A DNA stretch of 64,000 nucleotides from Clostridiaceae bacterium (GCA_902363735.1 CABJBA010000003.1:62001-126000), one strand, 5' to 3'. Positions 8,382-17,913 are shown, numbered from the stretch's first letter. Translations and numbers: made by a program. The notes: a model not told the origin generated them from the letters alone.

Positions 8382-8411
8382 AGTATACCACCCTTTTAAA
8401 TGATAATGCAA
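8382..8411 (-). promoter_or_regulatory. Probable sigma-A promoter of the beta-CASP gene, overlapping the spoIVA 3' end
   Basis: Minus strand TTGCAT (8411-8406), 18-base spacer, TATACT (8387-8382). The -35 lies inside the last codons of spoIVA. It would give a 5' UTR of about 135 bases containing the inverted repeats. Confidence 0.6.
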
Positions 8412-9871
8412 ATCATACCGCCATTACTGTCGTTAATAATTTTTTGAAGGGTATCCTGAAGCTTAATCTGACAGTCTTCCGTAAGCTGGGACACTTTGAC
8501 CTGAATACCGTCTTCTACAATCTGTTCAATGGATTTTCCGAAAATATTGGTGTTCCAGATGCCTTCTTCACTGTTTCTTGCACTTTCCTTGATATAGGCA
8601 ATTAAATCCTCCGCCTGCTGTTCGCTTCCCACAATAGGAGCAATTTCTGTCTGGATATGAGTTTTAATTAAGTTAATGGAAGGAGCCTCTGCTCTCATCT
8701 TCACACCGTATTTATTTCCGTGTTTGATTACTTCTGGTTCATCTAACAAAATCTCCGAACGCTCAGGTGTCACCACTCCATAGCCCTTCAACCGCACCTG
8801 GTTCATAGCTTGATTGACCTTTTCATATTCGGTTCTCATTTTAGCCAGCTCGCTTAAAATCTGCATCAGCTGGTACTCCCCTTCTATGGGAATCCCAACA
8901 TAATCGCTGAGAATCTGATAATAGTAGCTGTCATCAACATCCATGGCCATCTCAATGCTTCCATTAGCCATATTCATATTCTGCACCTTGACAGAACGGA
9001 CATTTTCTGCAACACCCTCCAAAAGACTGGAAGTTACGTCCTTCATGTGAGAAACCTTTTTCACCATATCCTTTGCTACCTGAATAGCCTGAGCTTTCAG
9101 CCAGTGAGTGGCAGGCAAAATTTCAAGCCACTTGGGAATGAAAAAGTCCATTTCCGTCACCGGAAACTCTTTTAATACCCGTTCCAGAATGTTGTTCACA
9201 TCCTCTTTTTTCAACTGCTCACAGTTAACAGGCAAAACTGTCACCCCATACTTTTCGCTCATATCCCTGACAAGCTCTACCGTTTCATCGGAATATGGTC
9301 TAGAAGAATTCAACAGGATAATAAAGGGCTTTCCCAGTGCCTTTAATTCGTCCACAGTACGCTCTTCAGCAGCTATGTAATTGGGACGCTTCAATTCCCC
9401 GATGGAGCCGTCGGTGGTGATAACCACGCCGATAGTGGAATGGTCACTAATGACCTTTCTGGTCCCGATTTCCGCTGCTTTGGTAAAAGGAATATCGTAA
9501 TCGAACCAAGGGGTCTTTACCAAACGCTCTTCATCATTTTCAATATGACCGGCAGCTCCATCCACCATAAAGCCCACACAGTCAATTAAGCGGACTTTGG
9601 CTTCGATTCCTTCCCCAAGGTGGAGGGTTGCAGCTTCCTTTGGGATAAATTTAGGCTCTGTGGTCATAACCGTTTTTCCTGCCGCACTCTGGGGCAGTTC
9701 GTCCCTTGTCTGGGTTTTTTGGTGTTCATCTTCCATAACAGGCAAAACCATCAATTCAATAAAGCGTTTGATAAAGGTCGATTTTCCCGTTCTCACCGGT
9801 CCCACTACTCCGATGTAAATTTCTCCGTTGGTCCTGGCTTTAATATCATTGTATACGTTATAATTGTCCAT
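8396..9871 (-). CDS. spoIVA: Stage IV sporulation protein A, spore coat assembly ATPase
   Basis: A 491-residue protein nearly identical in length to the Bacillus protein (492). SpoIVA polymerises on the outer forespore membrane with ATP hydrolysis and forms the platform for the coat; it is essential for coat and cortex assembly. The Walker A motif GPVRTGKS is at residues 24-31, followed by TRAFAC-type switch regions. The C-terminus GGMICIII keeps the hydrophobic membrane-contact tail of the family. AGGGGGAATCTTT precedes the ATG. It is a single gene under a sigma-E-type promoter at 9898-9925, as expected for mother-cell expression. Confidence 0.98.
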   Translation of the reverse strand: MDNYNVYNDIKARTNGEIYIGVVGPVRTGKSTFIKRFIELMVLPVMEDEHQKTQTRDELPQSAAGKTVMTTEPKFIPKEAATLHLGEGIEAKVRLIDCVGFMVDGAAGHIENDEERLVKTPWFDYDIPFTKAAEIGTRKVISDHSTIGVVITTDGSIGELKRPNYIAAEERTVDELKALGKPFIILLNSSRPYSDETVELVRDMSEKYGVTVLPVNCEQLKKEDVNNILERVLKEFPVTEMDFFIPKWLEILPATHWLKAQAIQVAKDMVKKVSHMKDVTSSLLEGVAENVRSVKVQNMNMANGSIEMAMDVDDSYYYQILSDYVGIPIEGEYQLMQILSELAKMRTEYEKVNQAMNQVRLKGYGVVTPERSEILLDEPEVIKHGNKYGVKMRAEAPSINLIKTHIQTEIAPIVGSEQQAEDLIAYIKESARNSEEGIWNTNIFGKSIEQIVEDGIQVKVSQLTEDCQIKLQDTLQKIINDSNGGMICIII

Positions 9872-9897
9872 AAAGATTCCCCCTTCTGTGCTGTTAC

Positions 9898-9925
9898 ACT
9901 ATATGCAGATGGGAAACAATTATGA
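9898..9925 (-). promoter_or_regulatory. Sigma-E-type promoter of spoIVA
   Basis: Minus strand CATATAGT (9905-9898) inside TCTGCATATAGTGTA, the same 15 bases found before yqfC. The -35 is TCATAAT (9925-9919) with a 13-base gap, one base short of the usual 14-15, so the exact -35 register is less sure than the -10. Confidence 0.65.
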
Positions 9926-9933
9926 CAGAAAAA

Positions 9934-9979
9934 CCCTGCAGCCTCCCGTATACTTAAGGTTTTCGGGAAGACTGCAGGG
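9934..9979 (-). terminator. Terminator of the liv operon
   Basis: Minus strand CCCTGCAG...CTGCAGGG with extra pairing CCCG/CGGG inside, followed by TTTTTCTG. It closes livKHMGF right before the spoIVA promoter. Confidence 0.85.
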
Positions 9980-9985
9980 CTTATA

Positions 9986-10696
9986 TTATTCACTTAAATA
10001 TGCTTTTTTCACGGAATCATTGTTCATCAGTTCTTTTGCGTCGCCGCTTAAAACAATGGCTCCTGTTTCAAGAACATAGGCACGGTTGGCAATGGAAAGG
10101 GCCTTTTTCGCATTCTGTTCCACCAGTAAAACCGTTGTTCCTGACTTGTTGATCTCCTGAATGATGTCAAAGATCTCATTGACGTAAATAGGGGAAAGCC
10201 CCATGGATGGCTCATCCAGAACAATGACTTTTGGATGGCTCATAAGAGCCCGGCCCATGGCTAACATCTGCTGTTCTCCGCCGCTTAAGGTTCCGGCCGG
10301 CTGGTTTTTCCTCTCCAAAAGTCTGGGAAACCGCTTGTAGATCATATTCAGGGTCTCTTCGATCTCATCCTTATCATGTCTGGTATAAGCTCCCAGCTTT
10401 AAATTCTCATATACAGTCAGGGAAGCAAATACACGCCGTCCTTCCGGTACATGGGCCATTCCCATACTTACAATTTTATCTCCCCGGATCTTTGTAATAT
10501 CCCGCCCGTCAAACTGTATGCTGCCGGCGGAAGACTTTAACAGCCCGGTTATAGTATGAAGGGTTGTTGTTTTGCCTGCTCCGTTTGCACCGATCAAAGC
10601 AACAATCTCCCCTTCCTTTACTTCAAAGGAAATACCTCTCAGCGCCTTGATGATGCCATAGTGTACTTCCATATCCTTTACTTCAAGTATTGCCAT
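9986..10696 (-). CDS. livF: Branched-chain amino acid ABC transporter, ATP-binding protein LivF
   Basis: A 236-residue ABC ATPase, one of two in the high-affinity Leu/Ile/Val importer. Walker A GANGAGKTT (about 35-43), signature LSGGEQQ near 138, Walker B VIVLDEPSMGLSP and the H-loop region LLVEQNA are all present. The sequence MGLSPIYVNEIFDII is typical of LivF rather than LivG. GGGAGG precedes the ATG. It is last in livK-livH-livM-livG-livF, 13 bases after livG. The substrate could also be another amino acid or urea-like compound, since the family is broad. Confidence 0.93.
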   Translation of the reverse strand: MAILEVKDMEVHYGIIKALRGISFEVKEGEIVALIGANGAGKTTTLHTITGLLKSSAGSIQFDGRDITKIRGDKIVSMGMAHVPEGRRVFASLTVYENLKLGAYTRHDKDEIEETLNMIYKRFPRLLERKNQPAGTLSGGEQQMLAMGRALMSHPKVIVLDEPSMGLSPIYVNEIFDIIQEINKSGTTVLLVEQNAKKALSIANRAYVLETGAIVLSGDAKELMNNDSVKKAYLSE

Positions 10697-10709
10697 GATT
10701 TAAGCCTCC

Positions 10710-11468
10710 CTATTCTCCCAGATATGCCTTGATGACCTCCGGATTGTTGAGTACATCCGCAGTCTTTCCCTGGACCAGAACCTGGCCGAAATTCAATACG
10801 GTCAGGCGCTCGCATATACCCGAAACAAGCTTCATGTCATGCTCAATCAACAGAATGGTCATATCAAAGTTATCCCGTACAAAGCGAATAGTATCCATAA
10901 GTTCACTGGTTTCGTTGGGATTCATTCCCGCTGCCGGTTCATCAAGGAGCAAAAGCCTGGGATTAGTGGCAAGAGCCCTGGCTATCTCCAGCTTCCTCTG
11001 CTTTCCATAGGGCAGGTTGGCAGCAAGGGTGTCCTTTTCCTTATCTAAGTCAAAAACCTTTAAAAGCTCAAGGGCTTTTCCATCCATTTCTTTCTCTGTC
11101 TTAAAATATTTTGGAAGACGGAAAATGCCTGTTATAGTGGAGTAGGGATAGCCATTGTGAAGCCCTGTTTTTACATTGTCAAGAACCGTCAGTTCTTTAA
11201 AAAGACGGATGTTCTGAAAGGTCCTTGCAATTCCGGCCCGATTGATATCCACAGTCTTTTTTCCGGTTATATTTTTTTCTTCCAAAAGAATAGTGCCCGC
11301 ACTTGGTTTGTATACACCGGTCAAAAGGTTGAATACAGTGGTTTTACCGGCTCCGTTAGGACCGATCAGACCATAGAGCTGACCCTTTTCAATGGTGATG
11401 TTGAAGTTATCAACAGCCCGAAGTCCTCCAAAGGATATACCCAGGTTTTTAATTTCCAGTAATGCCAT
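10710..11468 (-). CDS. livG: Branched-chain amino acid ABC transporter, ATP-binding protein LivG
   Basis: A 252-residue ABC ATPase, partner of LivF. Walker A GPNGAGKTT near 36-44, the LivG-type IARTFQNIRLF Q-loop, a signature region reading LPYGKQRKLEIARAL (LPYG in place of LSGG, usual for LivG), Walker B LLLLDEPAAGMNP and H-loop LLIEHDM are visible. GGGAGGCGC precedes the ATG. It lies 2 bases after livM, so the operon is tightly coupled. Confidence 0.93.
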   Translation of the reverse strand: MALLEIKNLGISFGGLRAVDNFNITIEKGQLYGLIGPNGAGKTTVFNLLTGVYKPSAGTILLEEKNITGKKTVDINRAGIARTFQNIRLFKELTVLDNVKTGLHNGYPYSTITGIFRLPKYFKTEKEMDGKALELLKVFDLDKEKDTLAANLPYGKQRKLEIARALATNPRLLLLDEPAAGMNPNETSELMDTIRFVRDNFDMTILLIEHDMKLVSGICERLTVLNFGQVLVQGKTADVLNNPEVIKAYLGE

Positions 11469-11470
11469 GA

Positions 11471-12562
11471 TTATGCGCCTCCCTTTTCTGCCTTATTCTT
11501 TCCAAAATACCTTTTCAGAGAATGGCGTTTCCTGAAGTCAATCAGTTTAGGACTCCAGTTAAAGATCATCATGACAATCAAAATGATAGCATAAATCAGC
11601 ATCCGATAATTGTTGAGTCCTCTTAAAAGCTCAGGAAGCAGGGTCAGCAACACCGCTGATACGATAGAGCCCCGAATATTTCCAATGCCGCCCAGAACAA
11701 CGAATACAAGAATCATAATGGACTGGTTATAACCGAAGTTTTTCTGAGTAGCCGTAAGGGATGAAAGATTATGGGAATACAACGCTCCCGCCACACCAGC
11801 AAGGGAGGCAGAAATAGTAAAAGCCATAAGCTTGTATTTTGTAATATTAATGCCGATGGATTCCGCTGCAATCCGATTGTCACGGATGGACATAATAGCA
11901 CGTCCGGATCTGGAATGCATTAAGTTCAGCACTATAAACAGGGTAATGAGAATCAGAATCACACCGATAGTAAAGGTGGAATTTTTAGGCGTTCCTGTAA
12001 TTCCCTGAGCGCCGTTTAAAATAACAGTTCCCCCTTCTTCCAGGTTAAGAGACGCTGCATTTTTCATGGAAAGATGAAGGCCTTGGGAATCTTTTCCAAC
12101 GTAAATAACATTAACCACGTTTTTGATGATCTCACCAAAGGCCAGCGTTACGATGGCAAGGTAATCTCCACGAAGCCTTAAAACCGGTACTCCCACCACA
12201 ATGCCTGCCATGGCAGCTCCTGCAGCTCCGATCAGAATGGCAAAAAAGAACCGGACTCCTGCACTTGGAATCATCTCCAGGGTTGCAATCGAAAACAAGG
12301 AACTGGCAAATGCACCTACGCACATAAAACCTGCATGGCCAAGGCTTAGTTCTCCCAGGATTCCTACTGTTAAGTTGAGGGAGACAGCCATAACGGTATA
12401 AATACAAAGGGGAACTAAAAGCCCCTTCATCAGGCTGCTGACCTGCCCAGTGCCCACCAGAAACTGTACGGCAATATAAGCAGCAATCACAGTCCCATAG
12501 GTTATGATATTGCTTTTGGTCGTCTTGTTTAAATAGAATGTTGTTTTTGTACTTTTTTCCAT
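11471..12562 (-). CDS. livM: Branched-chain amino acid ABC transporter permease LivM
   Basis: A 363-residue integral membrane protein with about nine to ten hydrophobic segments between residues 20 and 345 and the family loop GDYLAIVTLAFGEI that contacts the ATPase. The ATG at 12562 is preferred: AGGTGG stands five bases before it. A GTG at 12571, directly after the livH stop, is also in frame but would overlap this ribosome binding site. It pairs with LivH to form the membrane channel. Confidence 0.93.
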   Translation of the reverse strand: MEKSTKTTFYLNKTTKSNIITYGTVIAAYIAVQFLVGTGQVSSLMKGLLVPLCIYTVMAVSLNLTVGILGELSLGHAGFMCVGAFASSLFSIATLEMIPSAGVRFFFAILIGAAGAAMAGIVVGVPVLRLRGDYLAIVTLAFGEIIKNVVNVIYVGKDSQGLHLSMKNAASLNLEEGGTVILNGAQGITGTPKNSTFTIGVILILITLFIVLNLMHSRSGRAIMSIRDNRIAAESIGINITKYKLMAFTISASLAGVAGALYSHNLSSLTATQKNFGYNQSIMILVFVVLGGIGNIRGSIVSAVLLTLLPELLRGLNNYRMLIYAIILIVMMIFNWSPKLIDFRKRHSLKRYFGKNKAEKGGA

Positions 12563-12571
12563 ATCGTCCAC

Positions 12572-13456
12572 CTATACTTTCTCGCTGATCTTCTTGCCCA
12601 GAATTCCTGTGGGTTTTACAAGAAGAACAACAATGAGGACTCCAAATACGATGGCATCAGAAAGCTGGGATGAAATATAAGCCTTACTTAAATTTTCAAT
12701 GACCCCCAGTAAGATTCCTCCGATAAAAGCTCCTGGAATGGAGCCGATTCCCCCAAATACGGCGGCCACAAATGCCTTAATTCCAGGCATGGAACCGGTA
12801 TAAGGAGTAAGAGTCGGGTATGCGGAACAAAGAAGGGCACCGGCAATAGCAGCCAGAGCAGAGCCAATGGCAAAAGTAAGGGAAATAGTACCATCCACAT
12901 TGATTCCCATTAACTGAGCAGCCCCTTTATCCTCTGATACGGCCAGCATGGCCTGTCCTGCCTTTGTTTTCCTGATAAAAGAAGTCAAAGCCACCATAAT
13001 TACGATACAACTGACAATGGTTACTATGGTTTCACCGGAAACCGTCAGTTTGCCGTCTAACAGCTTGAGCGCCGGAACAGATACAACGGAAGTAAAGGAT
13101 TTGGGATTGGAACCAAAAACAAGCAGTGCGATGTTCTGAAGCAGGTAGCTCACACCGATTGCTGTAATCAGGACTGCCAAAGGGCTTGCCATACGCAAAG
13201 GACGATAAGCCACGCCCTCAATGACCATTCCCAAAACAGTACACAAGATAACTGCAAGGAGTATGCCGGCAACTGGTCCCAAGCCCATTGTGCTGACAAC
13301 TGTGAACACCAGGTATCCCCCAATCATGATAACATCACCATGAGCAAAATTCAGCATCTTGGCAATGCCATACACCATGGTATAACCCAATGCAATGATT
13401 GCATAAACACTGCCAAGGCTTACACCATTAATAAAATAGGATATGAAACTCATCAT
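12572..13456 (-). CDS. livH: Branched-chain amino acid ABC transporter permease LivH
   Basis: A 294-residue membrane protein with about eight hydrophobic segments and the LivH signatures ALGYTMVYGIAKMLNFAHG near the N-terminus and FGGIGSIPGAFIGG near the C-terminus. The ATG at 13456 has GAGGTG seven bases upstream; an in-frame ATG at 13471 would put that site within the gene. It is the second gene of the operon, about 80 bases after livK, the longest gap in the unit. Confidence 0.93.
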   Translation of the reverse strand: MMSFISYFINGVSLGSVYAIIALGYTMVYGIAKMLNFAHGDVIMIGGYLVFTVVSTMGLGPVAGILLAVILCTVLGMVIEGVAYRPLRMASPLAVLITAIGVSYLLQNIALLVFGSNPKSFTSVVSVPALKLLDGKLTVSGETIVTIVSCIVIMVALTSFIRKTKAGQAMLAVSEDKGAAQLMGINVDGTISLTFAIGSALAAIAGALLCSAYPTLTPYTGSMPGIKAFVAAVFGGIGSIPGAFIGGILLGVIENLSKAYISSQLSDAIVFGVLIVVLLVKPTGILGKKISEKV

Positions 13457-13536
13457 ATCAACGCACCTCATTCGTTTTTTGTAAGGAAAAGCAAGAGGGT
13501 CGTCCTTTGGACGACCCTCTGTTGGGTCATATTATA

Positions 13537-14754
13537 TTACATAGCTGTATAAATACCATTTACAATCTTAACAGCCTTTGGAGCCTTATCAGGCTCGCCG
13601 TCTGCCGTCCACTTCATGTTTTCACCGGTTAATCCGTTAATACTGATTTCTGTCATAGCGGTCTTTAACGCTTCACAGATAGTGGAAGCATCCATATCCG
13701 GTGTAAGGCCGGCTTTTTCAGCAGCAGCCTTAACTGCATAAACAGCGTCATAACCGTCTGCAGCAAACTGGTTTGGAACTTCATTATAATTTGTCTTATA
13801 TGCCTCTACAAATTTCTTTGTCAGCTCATCTTCTGCATCTGCAGCAAATGGAGTAAGAAGCATAACATTCTCGGCCAGAGAAATATCAAAATTTTCTACA
13901 GTCAGAAGTCCGTCAAGACCATCACATCCAAAGAACTGAGTATCATATCCTATCTGATCTGCCTGAGCAAGAATTAAAGCTGCCTGTGAATAGTAAATAG
14001 GAAGGAATACAAGCTCTGCTCCGGAATCCTGTGCTTTCTGAAGCTGTACAGAGAAGTTAGTGTTGTTATCTGCTGTAAATGCTTCATCGGAAACGATTTC
14101 AAGTCCCTGATTTGCTGCTTCAGATACAAACTTATCATGGATACCTGATGAATAAACATCAGAACTGTCATAGATAACAGCAACCTTGGTAGCCAGCTTG
14201 TTCTCACCTATATATTGTGCAGAAGCCACACCCTGATTAGGGTCAGAGAAACATACACGGAACTGGTTTTCAAATTTAGTACAGTCATCTGCAGAACCGG
14301 AAGGAGTCAACTGGAACATGTTGTCGTTGTTCGTTTCTGCTCCTACTGCGATGGTTGGAGCGGAAGTAACAGCGCCGATCAGCATCTGCATACCCCAATC
14401 CTTTAACGTATTGTAAGCATTGACTGCCTTTTCCGTATCGTGTTCATCATCCTGGAAATTGTACTCAATCTGGGCACCGTTGATACCGCCTGCTTCATTG
14501 ATCTCATTAACTGCCAGTTCCATACCGCGCATAACTGCCTGTCCATAGATAGCTGCGCCTCCGGTGACCGGTCCGATACCGCCGATCTTAAAAGCGCCTT
14601 CTCCTGAGGCCTCTGGAGCTTTTGTGCTTTCTCCTGATGCAGCTTTTGTGTCTGCTGCTCCACTGGGTGAGGTATTGCCGCCGCAGGCAGTCAATGATGC
14701 TGCCATAGCAACTGCCATACCAAGACTCAGCAGTCTTTTCATAGATTTTTTCAT
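13537..14754 (-). CDS. livK: Branched-chain amino acid ABC transporter substrate-binding lipoprotein
   Basis: A 405-residue periplasmic-binding-type protein of class I. The signal peptide ends in the lipobox LTAC with the lipidated cysteine at residue 24, followed by a Ser/Ala/Lys linker; the ligand-binding fold begins at FKIGGIGPVTGGAAIYGQAV. The ATG at 14754 follows AAGGAGGAAAGATTT; an upstream in-frame ATG at 14796 is ignored. First gene of livKHMGF, with a consensus-like promoter and a possible leader hairpin. The fold also binds other amino acids, so the exact ligand is not fixed by sequence. Confidence 0.93.
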   Translation of the reverse strand: MKKSMKRLLSLGMAVAMAASLTACGGNTSPSGAADTKAASGESTKAPEASGEGAFKIGGIGPVTGGAAIYGQAVMRGMELAVNEINEAGGINGAQIEYNFQDDEHDTEKAVNAYNTLKDWGMQMLIGAVTSAPTIAVGAETNNDNMFQLTPSGSADDCTKFENQFRVCFSDPNQGVASAQYIGENKLATKVAVIYDSSDVYSSGIHDKFVSEAANQGLEIVSDEAFTADNNTNFSVQLQKAQDSGAELVFLPIYYSQAALILAQADQIGYDTQFFGCDGLDGLLTVENFDISLAENVMLLTPFAADAEDELTKKFVEAYKTNYNEVPNQFAADGYDAVYAVKAAAEKAGLTPDMDASTICEALKTAMTEISINGLTGENMKWTADGEPDKAPKAVKIVNGIYTAM

Positions 14755-14786
14755 AAATCTTTCCTCCTTATAAAGCATTTTCACAT

Positions 14787-14828
14787 ATACCATCAAAACA
14801 AAGGAAATTTTGATCCTTTTGATATATA
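14787..14828 (-). promoter_or_regulatory. Possible hairpin in the livK leader
   Basis: Minus strand ATCAAAAGGA ... TCCTTTGTTTTGAT pairs as 7 plus 3 base pairs around a bulge, with extra TATA/TATA at the base, between the promoter and the ribosome binding site. There is no T run. Regulatory meaning is unknown. Confidence 0.3.
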
Positions 14829-14838
14829 CATAGTCTTA

Positions 14839-14867
14839 ATAATAAGATGGCTTTATAAAATTGTCAA
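14839..14867 (-). promoter_or_regulatory. Sigma-A promoter of livKHMGF
   Basis: Minus strand TTGACA (14867-14862), 17-base spacer, TATTAT (14844-14839). It drives the five-gene transport operon. Confidence 0.8.
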
Positions 14868-14899
14868 CTGATTTTGATTCAATTATTAAAAAAACCGAT

Positions 14900-15919
14900 C
14901 TATTCTTCCAGTCTGTCCCATGGGATATCTGAGCTTTCTATGGTCTTATCCCGCAGCATTAAATCCTTTACTGCCTCTGATGCCGGCTTCCCATTGAACA
15001 AGACTTCGTTTACCTGTTCCACAATTGGCATTGAGACCTCATACTTCTCTGATAAGGCAAGAGCTGCCTTAGCAGAATAGATGCCCTCTACCACCATTTT
15101 CACTTCCTTTGTGGCTTCCTCCATGGTCTTTCCCTGTCCGATTAAAATACCTGCTCTTCTATTACGGCTGTGCATGCTGGCACAGGTTACGATCAAATCC
15201 CCAATGCCGGACAAGCCATAAAAAGTCTGGAATTTTCCTCCCATAGCAGTTCCAAGCCTGGAGATTTCAGCAATACCTCTTGTAATTAAAGCCGCTTTTG
15301 TATTGTCCCCGCAGCCCAGTCCGTCAGCAATTCCCGCTGCAAGAGCAATGACATTCTTTAAAGAGCCGCCCAGTTCAATTCCCAGTATGTCAGGGCTTGT
15401 ATAGACTCTGAAAACATCCTTCATAAAAATCCCCTGAAGGTATTCCGCTGTCTTTTGGGTACGGGCGCCTGCCACACAGGTGGTAGGAAGTTCTCTGCTC
15501 ACCTCTTCAGCATGACTGGGGCCTGAGAGCACCGCCACATCAGCCATAGGAAGTTCTTCCTCCAGAACCTCAGAAAGGGTCATCAGAGTGGATTCTTCAA
15601 TTCCCTTGGCTACATTGACAACCACCTGTCCATAACGGCAGAAGGGTTGCATCCTCTTTGCAGTAGAGCGCACATACACCGAAGGAACTGCAGTTACAAG
15701 AATGTCCTGGCCTGCCATCGCCTTTTCCAAATCCTCTGTGAGCACCAGTTCCTGTGGAAGGATTAACTCAGGAAGGTTTTGATGACTGCGGGTTCTTTTC
15801 ATCTCTAAAATCTCTTCAGGAAGGGCAGACCAGACTGCCACCTCATGTCCATTGTGATACAAAAGCACTGCCAGGGCAATTCCCCATGTACCTGAACCGA
15901 TTACTCCAACTTTAGCCAT
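14900..15919 (-). CDS. gpsA: NAD(P)-dependent glycerol-3-phosphate dehydrogenase
   Basis: A 339-residue cytoplasmic enzyme reducing dihydroxyacetone phosphate to sn-glycerol 3-phosphate for phospholipid synthesis. The Rossmann motif GVIGSGTWGIAL is at residues 4-15, and the catalytic and substrate-binding region around LKNVIALAAGIADGLG and NTKAALITRG is intact. The ATG at 15919 has GAGGTGAAGCAA before it; a longer in-frame version from 15991 would overlap plsY. It follows plsY by 19 bases; PlsY uses its product, so the pair is metabolically linked. Confidence 0.97.
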   Translation of the reverse strand: MAKVGVIGSGTWGIALAVLLYHNGHEVAVWSALPEEILEMKRTRSHQNLPELILPQELVLTEDLEKAMAGQDILVTAVPSVYVRSTAKRMQPFCRYGQVVVNVAKGIEESTLMTLSEVLEEELPMADVAVLSGPSHAEEVSRELPTTCVAGARTQKTAEYLQGIFMKDVFRVYTSPDILGIELGGSLKNVIALAAGIADGLGCGDNTKAALITRGIAEISRLGTAMGGKFQTFYGLSGIGDLIVTCASMHSRNRRAGILIGQGKTMEEATKEVKMVVEGIYSAKAALALSEKYEVSMPIVEQVNEVLFNGKPASEAVKDLMLRDKTIESSDIPWDRLEE

Positions 15920-15938
15920 TTGCTTCACCTCATCTCTT

Positions 15939-16583
15939 TCAGCCTTTTTTTCCTGATCCAACAGAAAGCTTGTTTTCCGTTCCATGAACAAGCCTGCCTA
16001 TATTGGCACGATGGCGCCAATATGCCTGACCGCTTATAAGCCCTGCCATTATGTAAAATTCCGGCCGCAGGGCAGGGGAAACTTCATATATCCCCATTGC
16101 TGCAAACAGAACCAGCCAGACAAAAAGAATGGTTGCAACCACCAGAGAACCTAAGGACACATATCTGGTTATGCCTACAACCAGCACAAAGGCAGCCAGA
16201 CATAACAGCATAAGCCATAAATCCAGAGCAACAATCAGACCAGCAGTGGCCGCAATGCCCTTTCCTCCTTTAAAGCTTAAATAGAACGGATAATTATGTC
16301 CTAAGATAACCCCGAAGCCCATATACAGAATAAGAAGATAAATCATAGCCGGCTGCTCCCTGAAGATAATCCGAATTGCCATACAGGGTAAGAAGGCTTT
16401 CAGAAAATCGCCGAGAAAAACCACAGCTCCGGCTTTTGCGCCCATTACCCTTAAGGCGTTGGTCGTGCCGGAATTTCCGCTGCCATGCTTGCGGATATCG
16501 ATTTTATGGGCTCTTCCGTAAAAATATCCGGATTGAATAAGGCCGAACAAGTAACCGGCTAAAAGACAAATCATCCTCTCCAT
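15939..16583 (-). CDS. plsY: Acyl-phosphate:glycerol-3-phosphate acyltransferase
   Basis: A 214-residue membrane enzyme that makes 1-acyl-glycerol 3-phosphate, the first acylation step of phospholipid synthesis. Family motifs appear in order: GSGNSGTTNALR near residues 40-51 (motif 1), GHNYPFYLSFKGGKGIA near 100-116 (motif 2) and the C-terminal HRANIGRLVHGTE (motif 3), with about five membrane segments. The ATG at 16583 directly follows the der stop codon; AAGGAA is the ribosome binding site. der-plsY-gpsA is a common order in clostridia. Confidence 0.96.
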   Translation of the reverse strand: MERMICLLAGYLFGLIQSGYFYGRAHKIDIRKHGSGNSGTTNALRVMGAKAGAVVFLGDFLKAFLPCMAIRIIFREQPAMIYLLILYMGFGVILGHNYPFYLSFKGGKGIAATAGLIVALDLWLMLLCLAAFVLVVGITRYVSLGSLVVATILFVWLVLFAAMGIYEVSPALRPEFYIMAGLISGQAYWRHRANIGRLVHGTENKLSVGSGKKG

Positions 16584-16584
16584 A

Positions 16585-17913
16585 TTATGTTTCCTTTCCG
16601 CTCCGTTCTCTATATATAAATTTAAGGGAAGTGCCCCGGAAGCCAAATGCACTTCTGATCTTATTTTCAATATATCTGGTGTAAGAAAAATGGGTCAGTT
16701 CTTTATCATTTACAAAGATCACAAAGGTAGGCGGCTTTACGGCAACCTGAGTAATATAGTAAAGTCTCAGGCGCTTACCCTTATCAGAAGGAGGCTGCTG
16801 CAGGGCAACTGCTTCTGACATAATTTCATTGAGCACTCCGGTGCCCACACGCAGGGTCTGGTTTTCCCGGACCATATCAATGAGCTCAAACAGCTTATTC
16901 ATTCTCTGTCCTGTTTTCGCAGAAATAAATGCAAATTCCGCATAAGGCATAAAGGATAAAGTACCCTTGATTTTATTAGTATATTCATAAATGGTCTTGT
17001 CATGCTTTTCAATGGCATCCCATTTATTTACTGCCACAATAATCCCTTTTCCTCTGTCATGGGCAATTCCCGCTATCTTGGCATCTTGTTCCGTGACTCC
17101 CTCTTCAGCGTCAATGACCACGACCACCACATCGGCCCGTTCCACTGCCGTAACCGTACGGATAATACTGTAACGCTCCAGATCTTCCTTGATTTTACTT
17201 TTTCTTCTCAAGCCTGCCGTATCAATGAATACATATTCGGTACCGTCATGGACCACTTCCGTATCCACCGCATCTCTGGTAGTTCCCGCAATATCGGAAA
17301 CAATCACTCTGTTTTCTCCTAAAAGCTGGTTTATAATAGAAGACTTTCCTACATTGGGTTTTCCTACGATGGCAATTCTAGGCCTGTCATCTTCTTCCTC
17401 TTCAAACTTGCTCAAGTCAAAATGCTTTGCCACTTCATCAAGAAGATCTCCAAGTCCCAGTCTGGAAGCCGCTGATACAGGAATGGGATCGCCGATTCCC
17501 AGGTTGTAAAACTCATATACGTCATTTCCAAACTTCTGGAAGCTGTCCACCTTATTAACAGCAAGAACAACAGGTTTTTTGGATTTGCGCAGAATGTCTG
17601 CGACCTTGGAATCTGCATCTACAAGCCCCTGGCGCACATCCACAATAAAAACAATCACATCTGCTGTGGCAATAGCAATCTCCGCCTGCTCTCTCATCTG
17701 TGACAGGATAATATCCCCGCTGTCAGGCTCAATACCGCCTGTATCAATCAGTGTAAAATTCATATCAAGCCAGTTGCAATCGGCATAAATCCGGTCCCTG
17801 GTGACACCGGGAGTATCCTTTACAATGGAAATGGTTTCCCCGGCTAAAACATTAAACAACGTAGACTTTCCCACATTTGGGCGGCCTACGATGGCAACTA
17901 CTGGTTTACTCAT
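16585..17913 (-). CDS. der: Ribosome biogenesis GTPase Der (EngA)
   Basis: A 442-residue protein with two tandem GTPase domains, needed for 50S subunit maturation. The first P-loop GRPNVGKST is near residues 9-17 with G4 NKVDS near 118; the second GKPNVGKSS is near 185 with G4 NKWDA near 295. A KH-like domain fills the last 90 residues. The ATG at 17913 follows AAAGGAGATACAAT and overlaps the stop of the DUF512 gene by 8 bases (ATGAGTAA), which suggests coupled translation. Confidence 0.98.
   Translation of the reverse strand: MSKPVVAIVGRPNVGKSTLFNVLAGETISIVKDTPGVTRDRIYADCNWLDMNFTLIDTGGIEPDSGDIILSQMREQAEIAIATADVIVFIVDVRQGLVDADSKVADILRKSKKPVVLAVNKVDSFQKFGNDVYEFYNLGIGDPIPVSAASRLGLGDLLDEVAKHFDLSKFEEEEDDRPRIAIVGKPNVGKSSIINQLLGENRVIVSDIAGTTRDAVDTEVVHDGTEYVFIDTAGLRRKSKIKEDLERYSIIRTVTAVERADVVVVVIDAEEGVTEQDAKIAGIAHDRGKGIIVAVNKWDAIEKHDKTIYEYTNKIKGTLSFMPYAEFAFISAKTGQRMNKLFELIDMVRENQTLRVGTGVLNEIMSEAVALQQPPSDKGKRLRLYYITQVAVKPPTFVIFVNDKELTHFSYTRYIENKIRSAFGFRGTSLKFIYRERSGKET

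Noticed and set aside
14755..14796. Fourteen extra N-terminal residues for LivK
   Set aside because: They include the ribosome binding site AAGGAGG and would spoil the lipoprotein signal peptide.
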